A stretch of 64,000 nt of DNA from Orthonyx spaldingii (lineage: Eukaryota > Chordata > Aves > Passeriformes > Orthonychidae), in assembly GCA_013397795.1 (NCBI GenBank), contig VZTJ01003846.1:933474-997473 (forward strand). The letters are read 5' to 3'. Shown one piece after another: positions 1-12,600 of this stretch; position 1 is the first letter of the stretch; each line of letters begins with the position of its first letter. The translations under genes and the position numbers were made by a program. Under the pieces are notes generated by a model. The model saw nothing but the letters and a program-made list of their open reading frames with translations. It was not told the origin of the DNA and made no database searches.

Positions 1-511
1 TGTTCCCCTATGTCTGTCTGGCGAAGAGCAGAAGACTCATACTATGAATTTTGCTTTGCAAGGATTAAGCTGGGTGTTTGGAGACATGGCTTGAATGAAT
101 AAAGGGCTGAAGACAGAATGATGAGAGCTGTGCATTGCTAACAGGAATTGCCTATCTCTAGATTGAAGATTTCTTCTCAGCTTTCCTTCAGCCCCTTTGA
201 TTTTTCTCATTGTGGCAACAAGTGTAGCAACCAATAACAACTAACTACATATTTGTCTCTCCCAAAGGTAGAATATCCCAAAGCAGGTGGTCCAGTACAC
301 ATGGGAGCTTGTTTTTCATCCCTATTGCAGAGAAACATTTAAGGCTAATGATTCTGCAAGGCAGTGACTGCTGCTTTATTGGGTTTCTTTGTCATATACA
401 ATCATTTTTGAAACTATTTCATGTTACTGAGCAACATATTAGGAACTATTATGTACAGTTGCAATTTTATATGCACTTTGAAGAAATAATTCTTTGTTTT
501 TTTCCCCACAG
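1..511 (+). other. RYR2 intron, 3' part
   Basis: Intronic sequence upstream of the first visible exon; its donor is outside the window. No repeat or exon-like segment seen apart from the acceptor at 511. Confidence 0.9.
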
Positions 512-630
512 GAATTCTAGAGGTTTTACACTGTGTGTTAGTGGAAAGCCCAGAAGCTCTAAACATTATTAAGGAAGGACATATTAAATCAATCATCTGT
601 CTTTTGGACAAACATGGAAGAAACCATAAG
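512..630 (+). CDS. RYR2: RYR2 window exon 1: N-terminal solenoid
   Basis: The acceptor TTTTTCCCCACAG precedes a 119 bp exon whose first two bases complete a glycine codon from the previous exon (reads G-ILEVLHCVLVESPEALN). It ends HGRNHK before GTAGGT, in phase 0. It is part of the helical RIH/solenoid repeat following the N-terminal beta-trefoil domains. Probably human-numbered exon 18. Confidence 0.95.
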
Positions 631-3600
631 GTAGGTAAAGACTGAACAAGTATATTTAGATGAACATTTGCGAACAAAGCAAGCTCATTCTTCTGTGTGG
701 GAGTTAATTTCAAATACTGTAATGCTGTTTTGATAATAAGGAATGAAACTTTTCCTAAAATGTATATGAGCAGTTGGAAGAAGCAAAGAGGAGTGTTATC
801 TTCTTTTTGGCAAAAACATTGATACATACTAATTCTCAAGAGAAGTGGGAAGAATGTTTTAATGTTGTTAGAATTTCAGAATTGTTCTAAAATAAAACCA
901 TTGTGTTGGATGAATTACTTACCTTCCAGTAACAAGATGTTGAACGTTATATTGCCTGAAGTAATTAACAATGATAATGAAAGAGTATTTAAGATTAAAA
1001 GAATCTTTTCTTTTTTTTTTCAGGTTTTGGATGTTTTGTGTTCTCTCTGTGTTTGCCATGGAGTAGCTGTGCGGTCTAATCAACATTTAATCTGTGATAA
1101 CCTTCTGCCAGGAAGAGATCTGCTCTTACAGACGCGCCTTGTCAACCATGTGAGCAGGTACAAAGAAAAAGAAAAAAAATCTATATCAACAAACAAAGCA
1201 AAAAACCCAACTTGTGCTTAAAAGAAATAGCTACTACAAAAAATCTCCTTTACTTCCAAAACTTTTGTTATGATATTTTATTCTTACTAGAATTTTAAAT
1301 TCCCTTTGCAGTAGTGAGTAAATTTGAAATGTGGGTCAGAGAGAGCTGTCACAAGCTATAGCTGTCCTAAACTGTTTTAAGTCTGCAAAGCTTTAGTCTC
1401 TTCTAAAGATTATAGTCTAGACTTAGCTGTGCATTCAAAGTATTGTCAGCTGATGTCCTGTGATTGCCTTTATGTTTATGATCTTGTGATGATTTCCTAA
1501 TCACCTGTGGTCAAAATTAAGAACTTAGTTTCAAACACCTTCACCAGTGCCTGGAATGTTTAGAAAGTGCTTCCTTCCACTGGCAGAGTTTTAGAAGATA
1601 CCTTCAAACAGACATTAATAACAAGATGAAGCTAGTACCATCTTAAATCGGTTATCATTTACAAATATTATTAAGTAAATGTTTTTCCAGAGTTTGAATT
1701 TATGCTGAGGCTGAAGAATATGGCTTTGTGCGAAGATCTGTGGGATCTTCCTCTGTCTCAAACTTATGTTTATTTTTAAAAGTCTCAATCATTGATTGAG
1801 AATGAAAATTGAAACACAGAAAGAGTACTTATAATTCAGAGTTCAGGAGATTTATGAGATGCTGAAAAGCATAAAACCCCCACGCTGTATATTATAAGGA
1901 GGCTGTTTCAAGCTAAAGGATCTGGGGAACTGACTGTCTCTGTACGTTGCATTGGTGGGGCCACACGTGGAATACTGTGTTCAGGTTTGGGCCCCTCACT
2001 ACATGGAGGGCATTGAGGTGCTGGAGCATGTCCAGAGAACAGCAGTGGAGCTGATGAAGAGTCTGGAGCACAAGTCTTATGAAGAGTGTCTGAGGAAACT
2101 GGTTTGTTTAATCTGGAGAGGAGTGGGCTCCGGAGAGATGTTTTCACTCTCTACAACTCAATGAAAGGAGGCTGTTGCCAGATGGTGGTCAGCCTCTTCT
2201 CCCAGGCATTCAGTGACAGAGCAAGAGGAAGAATTTTTTCATGGAAATGGTGGTTAAGCATTGGATCAGGCTGCCCAGGGAAGTGGTGGCATCACCATCC
2301 CTGGAAGTGTTCAAGAAATGACTGGACATGGCACTTGGTGCTATGGTTTAGTTGTCATGAAGATATTTGATCAAAAGTTGGACTTGATGATCTTGGAGGT
2401 CTTTTCTAGCCTCAATGATTCTGCAATTCTATGATTGAGCTTCTGAGATGACCTTGGATCTCATACAAGGATGGTAGACTTTCCCAAATATGGTGGTAGA
2501 AAAAGAAAATTAGTTACTACATATTTTTACATTAGCAAGTTGTGAATGAGAAGATTCTTATTCTTGCAGTTATAAGGAAAAAAAATTTTCACAAGTCAGT
2601 GAGACCAAGGAAATATTGAAGAAATTTTGTTGGACATGCATACCTTGACCCAAAAATATTTGGCAAAGGAAATTTCTAAGGTATTACTTGAACTTTCTAA
2701 GATATTGCTGTTTAACATATTTTTCCAGGGAACTGGAAAATTCTGTTCACAAACCTCTTTTGAACAAGAGTAGTCTGACTAGGTTGATTAAATTGTCTGG
2801 ACAAAAGTATAATAAGGTGCTACTGCGTTCAGGCAGAAAAGATTCAATCGGTGATCTTGCTAATAATTTACATGTAATATGACCTTTCTGGAAGACAGCT
2901 TTTGTCAAACACATTTTGTTTTTAAGGAAACTAAATTTTTGACTGGGAAGGAAGATTATCTACACTTAAACATTTGGCAAAAGACAACCCTGGTGCTTCT
3001 AGAAGGAAAGTTTATTGGTCTTACCTGATAAAACTAGTTATTTTATAAGCAACCAGATCAATAAAATCTGCTTTTACACTGACTTGTATTTAACCACCCA
3101 TAGCAGTCATTCTCCCTCCCCCTGTTTTCCCTCTACCAGCTCTAAATGTGGTTTAGAGCTACATTTTTGTTGATTAGTCAGCTTGAATGTAGAAGGAAAA
3201 TATTTATACAAGTAATAACCCAATCTAGTGGTGAAATGTGAAGACTACATACACTCAGTCTAGAAGTTTAAAAGATTTTTTGTGATATGGGTAACCAACC
3301 ATTGAGGAAATATAGCTAGTATTGATTTTGAATACTTCTGTGCTATACGGCTTTATATTCTTGAATTCTGCCAATTCAAGATTGAATGGCTATCTTAGTG
3401 CAAAGCTGGCACAGAAATGGCTATCTGGAAACAGATTTTTTTGGGATGAGAGTATGTATTCAATATTATCCCAACAATCAGATTAGAAAAGCATAGGTTC
3501 TTTTTCTTTCCCCCCTCATGACCTGTAGATATATGACTGAATATTGCTCTTTTGAATAAGAACAGTAGTAGCTGGCCTTTTAAGTAGTCTTGCGAAGTAC

Positions 3601-6600
3601 TGTAAAACCAGTAGCAGTAGGAACATCACATTGATATTAAAGATTTCTACAACAACTGCAAATTACTAAGTTATACAGGACTTGAAACAAAGAAGGAAGA
3701 GGTACAAGAGAATTTTGAAATAAATTGACACTTCACTTTTGTATCTTTTTAATGTTATTCTCTTGAATGGACAATCAGAGTTAGAGAATGCAGTTTGCTA
3801 TGTAAAATTAAACCTGCCATGTGTACTTACTACATTTGCGATGGTAACTGGTGAATATCTGTGATGTTTTTTGCAGGATTTAACATCTGTTAAATATTCA
3901 AACACATAAACTAATTATTACTGGTATCTGAGTGAGGATACTGTTTCAGTTACTGAAGCAAACATTTTTTACTTAAAATGTATAGACCATTTTCACCAGA
4001 ATAATTGACTGAATAAATAACAAAATATGCTGCCTTCTGGGAGCTGAGGTCTGAGACGTTGCCTAGAGGGTGCCTCAACTTGTCGAGAGCACAGATTACT
4101 ATCCATTGTTACTCTTCTCATGGGGGCATAAATGGCACTGAAAGCTGAAACCTGAACAGAATCAAGAAAGACTATGAAGTTTTGGGAGTGCAAGTGAAAA
4201 GTATTGGAGCTCAAGCTACCCTTTTTTTCCATTTTAACAGTTAGAGGAACAGGTGCAGCCAGATATAGGCATATGATGCAGATCAGCTTTTGGCTTCATT
4301 TGCTTGGTTGATATGGAATGAGTTGTGGACATTTTCTACCTGGATTTCTCCAAGGCTTTCTGTAGTTTCCCACAGGCTCCTCCCAGAGAAACTGAAGCAT
4401 TAAGGTGGAGACAAGTGCAGTGGGTGGGCACCAACTGCCTGGCCACACCCAAAGAGTGGTGGTAAATCCTTTTCAAACTGGCAGCTGTCACAAGTGGAGT
4501 CCCCAGGGATTGATATGGGGCCCAACGCTGTTTAGTATCTTCGTGAGTGATCTGGGTGATGGGCTCAATCTACCCTGATGGAGTTTGCCAATGATACCAA
4601 CTGAGTGGGGAAGTGGACGCTTGGGAAGGAAGAGCCACCCTGCAAAAAGACCTGAATAGGTTGGAGGAGTAGGTTAATGAGAACCTTAGGAAGATCAGGA
4701 CAAGTGTATCTTGCACCTGGGAAAACATAATTCAAGAATGCAGCACAGGCTGGGATCTGCTTGGCCGGGAGCAGCTCTGTGGAAAGCGACCTGGGGTCCC
4801 AGTGGACAGCAAGCTCAGTGTGAACATGTGCTGCTGTGGCAAAGGAAGCCAATGGGATGCTGGGCTGCATCAAAAAGGGCATAAACAGCAGAGAGAAAGA
4901 AACCTTTATCCCACTTTATTCAGTGCTTGTCAGGCCACACCTGGCCACACACTACTGTGTTCAGTTGTGGTCCCTGCTATGCAGCAAAGATCTGGACATG
5001 CTGGAGAAGGTCCAGGGAAGGTCCACAAAGATGACCAAAAGACTGGGAAGTTTTCCATGGAAGGAAAGGCTGAGAGAACTGAGTTTGTTCAGCCTTGAGA
5101 AATGAAGGCTTGGGGGAAACATTATCACTGCATTCCAATATTTAAAGGGTTGCTACAAAGGAGGAGGAAATTTCCTTTCTGTAAGGAGTCACATGGAAAA
5201 GACAAAGGATAATGGCACAAGTATCTCCTGGGGAGATTCTGATTGGAGAAAAGAGTAACATTTTTCATAATGAGAAGAATGAGTCATTGGAATAATCTCG
5301 CCAGGGAAATGGTGGATTACCCAACATTGGACACTTAAAAGATTTGGCAGGACAGTGTGCTAGGCCATCTTGTCTTGACTATGTTTTATTCAAAAGAGGA
5401 TTATCCTTAATAATGCACAAGATTGTCCTTGAGGTCTTTTCCAACCTGGTAATCTATGTGATTCCATGAAGTGAAAGTACTTCTGTTTTTTAATCACACA
5501 AAACAAGCTTGAAATTTGAGTCAATGGAAAGTATGCAACAGTTCATCTTGTTCTTGAGATAAGATTTTAATAACTATTTTTATTCTTTCTGTTTAAGCAT
5601 GAGACCCAATATCTTCTTGGGGATTAGCGAAGGCTCTGCCCAGTACAGAAAATGGTACTATGAACTTATGGTGGACCATCTAGAGCCCTTTGTGACTGCA
5701 GAATCAACTCATCTACGAGTGGGCTGGGCTTCAACAGAAGGCTACTCACCCTACCCAGGGGGAGGAGCAGAATGGGGAGGAAATGGTGTTGGTGATGACT
5801 TATATTCCTATGGCTTTGATGGTCTACATCTGTGGTCAGGTATTCTCTTGAGTCTTTTGTTGTTGTTGTTTATTTTTTTAAACATTATAATTGTGTTTGC
5901 AATCCCAGTGAATTTGTTTTCAACAGCAGCAAAGTGAATCTGTTATTTCAGCTGAGACTACGAACATATAGAAACAGTATCCTATATCAGAATATGATCT
6001 AAACTGATGTTGTGTATTGAAAAAAATATTTATATGAAGTAATGCAGATAGATTAATAATTTATGTTTCAGCCAGGGATTTTTTTTGGGGGGGGAGGAAG
6101 GGGACTGTATGTTCACAGTAACTATGAGGATTTTATTTAAATGTTCAAAGCTGCAAAAATTGAAGTACGACAAACAGTCATCTGGATTTGTAATTCCTAT
6201 GTGGTAGTGTAAGAACAGTCTTAGAGATTTAATTAACAGGACTCTTCATTTTTTGTATTTATTATGGGTCTTTAGAAGTTCAGAGATACTTTACAAGTAA
6301 TTTAAAATATGTTTTTTGCCATACATTTAAAACAAGATATTTTTTCTGTAGTGATGTTTTCTTTGCATACATTAAGACTGATTGATTATTGCAAGACTTG
6401 CAGAATCACATTCCTATCTTGCATATGATGTATTTGCTCAGGTATTCATCTTTAAAATGTTCTTACTTTGGATCTATTTGTTAATAGTAATATATGCACA
6501 AAGATTCTGGTGTTAGAGAAAGCTGAACTCAGTATCTAAAGTGTTTTTATTTACTGTTGATTCCACACATACCTTATTCTCTCTTCAAGCTGGGTTAGCT

Positions 6601-9600
6601 CAGCAAAATCAGAATAGTGATAACTTGCTCTTTTTCTTAAACTTTTTTCACAAGATTTAACTGTTGTGAAAAGATTCCCAGATATTATTTAGAATGGGTA
6701 GTCCTACAGTTAGACATTTCTGACCTTCTTGAAGGGAGATTTTATGTAATTTCACCTTGCTGAGAAATTTTTTTTTTTATTATTTTTGAGAGATTTTTGT
6801 GCAGTGGTGAACTAAAGAACCACCTGGAAACTGGGAAAGGCTTATTGGATTGGCAGTTCTTTCCACTGTAAAGATATGAACAGGTTTTCTAAAGCACACT
6901 AGAAGACAAGAGCGACAATTTAGTGAGTCAGCTGCATGATCCAAAGTTTTTGCAGTTTTGAGGTGTTGTGGCTTGATACTTGGAAAAGAATACAGTTTTA
7001 CATTTCAAAAGAACTTTTCAATCAAAATAGCAATGGATTTTATTAATAAATAATAGCATATCAACTGGAGTGGCATATTAGGAAAGAAGCTGCTACTTTG
7101 CCTCTCATGTATGGTGAGAATTACATTGTAATGATGATGCATAATTAATGGTAATTAAAAGTGTCATGACTGAGTCTGACAGATAAAGTATTATTACAGA
7201 AGAACCAGAAAATAATGAGCTTTTGTTCTTTTGTAGCTTTTGTACTTGAGGTCACTTTTAGGGAGGAAACAAAAGATTACTGAAAATCAAAATTATTTTT
7301 CTACCCACTGCAAAGATTTCCATCAGAAATGTAACAACAGAATAAATGAACAATTGTTTGTGGTTCTCAAGTCAGTAATCCTGCCAAAAAAAAAAAAGTC
7401 AGGCCACCTTTTTATCTGCAAATTTTGTATCTATTGTGGACATGGCTGGTAGATTTGAAAAGATTTGTGTCTTCATTCTTCACTGACATTATTGTGTAAC
7501 ACATACATACCTCTCAAACATGGAAGAATTTTAAGTAGTTGCATATTGAAAATCATGGCCTTTCTTTTGCTTCCACAATCCCAGGCTGCATCTTGATAAG
7601 TCTCTTCAATGGCATTTTAAGAATAACCTTCTTAGCATGAAACATTTACTGTATTAATGAACAGCAACAATAATTTGTGCCCCCAAGTTTCTGTTCTGGA
7701 TCAAGCCTGTTCAAGAATCACATATAATATACATTTGGTTCTTCAGTTCAGAAATGACTTACCTATTGTGGATAAGTGAAACTCATAGGTTGTTAAACCC
7801 TAGGAGCAGAAAAGGCATTTAGATAATTTGATCTACTGTGTATTCATCAATGACCAGTACATATTTCTGTTAGCAGTCAGCCCTGCATTGATCTCCATAA
7901 CCTATATTTGCCTAAATTTTAGTGTCTAAAAAGGCATCTGGTCTCAAGTAGTATTCTTTAAGGAGATGAAATATCAACTGTCCATTGGTAGCTCTTTTAG
8001 AGTTTAGCTATCCCTCCCACTAAATAATTGTCGCTTTCTGTCATTTATTTTAAACTAACTCTCAGCTGTGATATTTTCATCTGGCAGTATCACAAAGTCA
8101 TTTTACATATATAGTTTTTTTTTTTCAGGGGTTGGGGTGATATGTGTATGAAAGTTCACTTGTAGAAAAATGATTGAGATTTATTATTTTTACTTCTGTA
8201 TTTCAGCTTCTTCTTGGAAAAGTAGTGCTAGTTAAGTCTTTCATGTTTACAAAAGTTGGACACTCTAGTTAAAAAGTTAGTGTTCTGTTCTTAGTATGCA
8301 TCATGGCATATCTCTTGTAGACAGTGTGCAAGTTATTTTTGGAAAACATATGTGGACATGTTTTCATACAGCTTCCATGGTTTTCCAAAATTTTTGTACT
8401 GTAGATAGCAGTAAATTTCAGACAAAATCACTTGCTGATTCTGAATTCTATAGCTTATTTCTCTTGGGAAGCAGGTGTGCTAATGGAAATGTAATTGGAT
8501 GTAAGTTCGAATAATCCTTTAGAATTAATAAAAACTGATTAAAAATACATATATTACTGAATATGTATGCCTCAAAAAATCAGCTGTCTTTGTATATTGC
8601 TGAAAAATGCCGATTTGCAGTTTAATTATGAAACTGAGGAGTATCCTCTCATACAAGTTTTCAAGAGTACCATGATGTGGCCATTAACAGGGAGTACCTA
8701 ATGTTCCATAAATAATTTAAAGTGAGATAGTTTTCTTTGTCAAATTAGGATACATTGTTTAGAAAAGTGTACTAAGTTTCGTTGTAGATACTAATGGCTG
8801 TTTTCAGTTTGCACTTCTGTAATGTAAGGAATAAAATGTAGTTTTGTCTCTTTTGACTGTTTATATGGATATCAGTAATTATTTTCACTTACATTAAATT
8901 TGAATTTATTTATTTATGACTGAAGTAGCTGTGTTAATATGACTGTATGCTGCTCTTCACTATGTTGCAAGCATAAAATCAGGTCTTGGATGCCATAGGT
9001 TAGTTATTTGTGTATTAATGTGTTTGTGCTCTATAGCGATGTTTTTCTCTTTTTGTAGGCTGCTGTGAAAACCGGTGCAGTTTTCATTAGTTTCACTAAA
9101 TGTGTCTCTGTTACTTCCATAGGTTGTGTAGCACGATCAGTAAATTCTCCCAACCAACATCTGTTAAGAACTGATGATGTTATTAGCTGCTGTTTGGACC
9201 TGAGTGCCCCCAGCATCTCTTTCCGAATAAATGGTCAGCCAGTTCAAGGAATGTTTGAAAACTTCAACATAGATGGCCTCTTCTTCCCAGTTGTCAGCTT
9301 CTCTGCAGGAATAAAGTTAGCATCCCATGGAGTTTTTTTTGTTTTTTTTTTTTTTTCTCCCCAGTCTGCTTATTCTTTCTCTGTATACATGAATGTGCTG
9401 AATATTTCTCTGGCTGTCTGCTCTCATTTCTCTTTCTGACATCTGCTTTTTTGGCAAAGTTCCAGTTCTTGGATAATGAGAGCTACAAAGAAGTCCTTAA
9501 GACACAGTGCATCTGTTGTTTTTCAGCACACCAGTGTATTCTGGTGGTTTGCAGACATATCTTTGAAACAGCTTCTTAACAATTTCTTTGCTGGCACATT

Positions 9601-12600
9601 GCTACACATTCACTCCAGGGCAGCATTTTGCATCAGCCTTTGATATTAAAAATATATTTTCCCTAACTCACCTGTTATGAGGTAGTAACTATTATTTAAA
9701 GAGGCATTATCTGCTCTTACCTTAAGAAATGGTGGTCGTACACTTCCTTTTCAGCAGCATGAGTTAATATGAATTCAGTCTTTATTCTGGTTGCTGTATT
9801 TGTTTTCTATAAAATTTCACGTCACACTTGAGGTGCCAAAATTCTGCTTCCATGTATTGAGCAGTTTGAGACTATACTATTAAAAAAGATTGTGTGGTGT
9901 TCCAATGGGGAGACCAACTTTATCAGGACTGGTAAAGGTGAAGGCTGAAAGCTGATTTCTGTTGGAGGCAGAGCAATGCTCTGTGAGGGGTCATTCTAAT
10001 ACCACAGAAACTAAGGGCTATCCCACAGAGCACACATGCACCTCTTATTCAAAGATGCAAAATACACTTCTTCAGAATTTGCCTTTGATAGTACAGGAGA
10101 TAAAATGTGGTAAAACTATAGATCTGCATGCTACAAAATGCAAAACTATAAACCTGCATGCTTTATTCCTGTTAAGAGAGAAATTATTGACAGATAGTAT
10201 TTGTGTGCTGCATGTGGTTGAGTGTGTACTGGTATAACATTAACAAAAATCTTGTAAGATACTCAGTAAAAAGAAAAGAGACAAAACTCTTCTGGTTTAA
10301 GGCTAGTTTTTTGGGTGTTTTTGTATTCCTTTTGGATGCCAATGTTCTAGAAAGATTTTTCAGTATTATGTCATTGCTATGTCATGTTGGTATTATGTCA
10401 TTGCTACACCATTATTACCTCATTGATTGAATTTTTCAGTAATAAAAGGCCATGAAAAATTTACCATTTTGTCATGAATAAAAGAGTGCTTTCCCCTGGG
10501 TTTCTACTAATATGACAAATAAAATTTTAGGGAAGGAAATATAGGAGTTTTTGTACTGTGTCCTAAGGATTTAGTGTTTTGTGAGAGAAAAGAAAGAACC
10601 ATGGGGTTTTTAGGTTAATTTTTCAAATGAGATTGAATAGAGACTTCTCCTCAATCGAGAGAGTTCTGAGAGGCTTGATTGATTACTCTGGGTTATAATC
10701 TCTGCCTTTGAAGACTCAAAAGGCTACTGCTTACTTTATAGGTGTGCCAAGTAAACTGATTATTCTCTCTCTCAGAGATTATTGGTCTCATGATTTAGAA
10801 TGCCTCTATTGAAGTAAAATTAACTAGAAAAAAGAATCATTTACTTTCTCCATGTTTTTTCGACCTCCTACATCATAAACTCAAGCAGCGCTTAGAGAAA
10901 GTTGAACTGTAAACAATGCAAAGAAGTCACAACATTGAAATCCTCCCCCGCCTTTTTTTTTCCCCCCTTTTTAAAATAGCATTTAATATTCATTAGGCTT
11001 AGAGACCAGTTGGGCTTGACACCAGTAGTGTCTTGGTTATCTAAAGTAATTCTGATGTTTACAGGGTTCGTTTCTTGCTTGGAGGTCGCCATGGAGAGTT
11101 CAAGTTCCTTCCTCCACCTGGATATGCTCCATGCTTTGAAGCTGTCCTACCAAAAGAGAAGCTGAAAGTGGAGCATAGCCGAGAGTACAAACAAGATCGT
11201 AGCTATACAAGAGACCTACTGGGTCCCACTGTCTCTCTGTCACAAGCAGCTTTCACTCCAGTTCCTGTAGATACAAGCCAGGTATGGAAATAGAAAGATT
11301 ACATTTTTCTTTTTAAACATACATATATTGTAGGCCTATGTTAGTTCATTTGATTGAATTTTCACCTTGTCCCAAACTTGGTTTTTTTTCCTCGGGATTT
11401 GTTGAGAGATCTGATTTCTACAAAGTTCGTCTGTTATGAAAATTTAGGTGGCATGTTAAGCAACTTATTTGTAATAGCCTCTTCCTCTCTTATCTCTTTA
11501 GATTGTTTTGCCTCCCCACCTGGAAAGGATTAGAGAAAAATTAGCAGAGAACATCCATGAACTTTGGGTTATGAATAAGATTGAACTTGGCTGGCAATAT
11601 GGACCAGTATGTATCTTTTCTGTTAATTGCATAGTATAATTCAGCACAGTGATTTCAGTGTACTAATGGAACTGCATTTTTAAACTCCTTCCCACCGAAA
11701 GCATGTGGAAACCAACAGCATTTGCGCATTTCTGAACAAAAATTCTGGTATTAAAGCTATTTGGTGCTGAAATTTTCAGTCTAACGGTCAGCACAGAAAG
11801 CACATAGCGAGTTTTTCACCTTCTATTTGTTCTTGGAGCAAGACGTTCAATTGACTGGTGGAGTAAGCCAATGAAAACAGTTATTTCTGATTCTCTTTAC
11901 ATGTGCTGACTGATGTTACTTTTAAAAGTCCCAAATAAGTATTGCCTATAGGATATGCCATTAAATATTATTTTTGTTTTTGTTTTCTCCACTTCTTCAG
12001 TCTCATGTCTGTATTAGGTGCTCTGCATAACTATTTATATCTCTTTCCAACTTTTCATGGAGTCTGAAAAATTTTTTTTTTTAAAATCAATCAGTAAAAA
12101 ATTATACAAGCTTGTTATTTGTATCCCAGATGCTCTTTTATGAAGAAATATTGCTGTGAAGAGTATATAGAAACATGTAGTAGGTACTAGATATAAGTGT
12201 AAAAACTTGTATGTATTCTATTTTTGTTAGTAAAAAGATTTTGGTCTTCTGAGGAGTTCAAGTTACAGATTTAAGGTAACTGGGCATAGGTATTATATTT
12301 GGTGTAGTATACAGTAGCACTTTAGAATATATGATTAACAGAGAGGATCACTAGATTTTGTTGTTAATTTCCCCACCAAATCAAATGCAAAACCTCAGGT
12401 AAATTAAGGTGTCAAAACATTTTAATTGTGGTGTAATCATACCAACTGTGAAGCAATCTGCAGGAACTCTTACTGTACCATTACTTACCATCGAGAGTCT
12501 AACTGTACAGTTGAACACTATTTAAACCATATATAATAAGTATCAAGTTAACCAGTGATAAAGTTAGTTATCTTCAAAATGAAAATAGGTGTTAAATCTT

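Larger units (their letters stand above)
1158..5597 (+). other. RYR2 intron, 4.4 kb, two CR1 copies
   Basis: GTACAA to AAG. Holds the CR1 fragments at 1940-2437 and 4310-5471. The rest is AT-rich with nothing recognisable. Confidence 0.93.
9316..11064 (+). other. RYR2 intron, 1.75 kb
   Basis: GTTAGC to CAG. Begins with a U-rich stretch and a strong decoy acceptor ending at 9364; carries two small direct repeats near 10112 and 10363. Confidence 0.92.

Noticed and set aside
414..839. Minus-strand 141-codon frame opposite window exon 1
   Set aside because: No recognisable family and it overlaps a real exon antisense; it is a chance frame in AT-rich DNA.
1940..2437. Overlapping plus and minus frames of 70 to 94 codons considered as genes
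   Set aside because: They fall in a decayed CR1 copy and its reverse complement.
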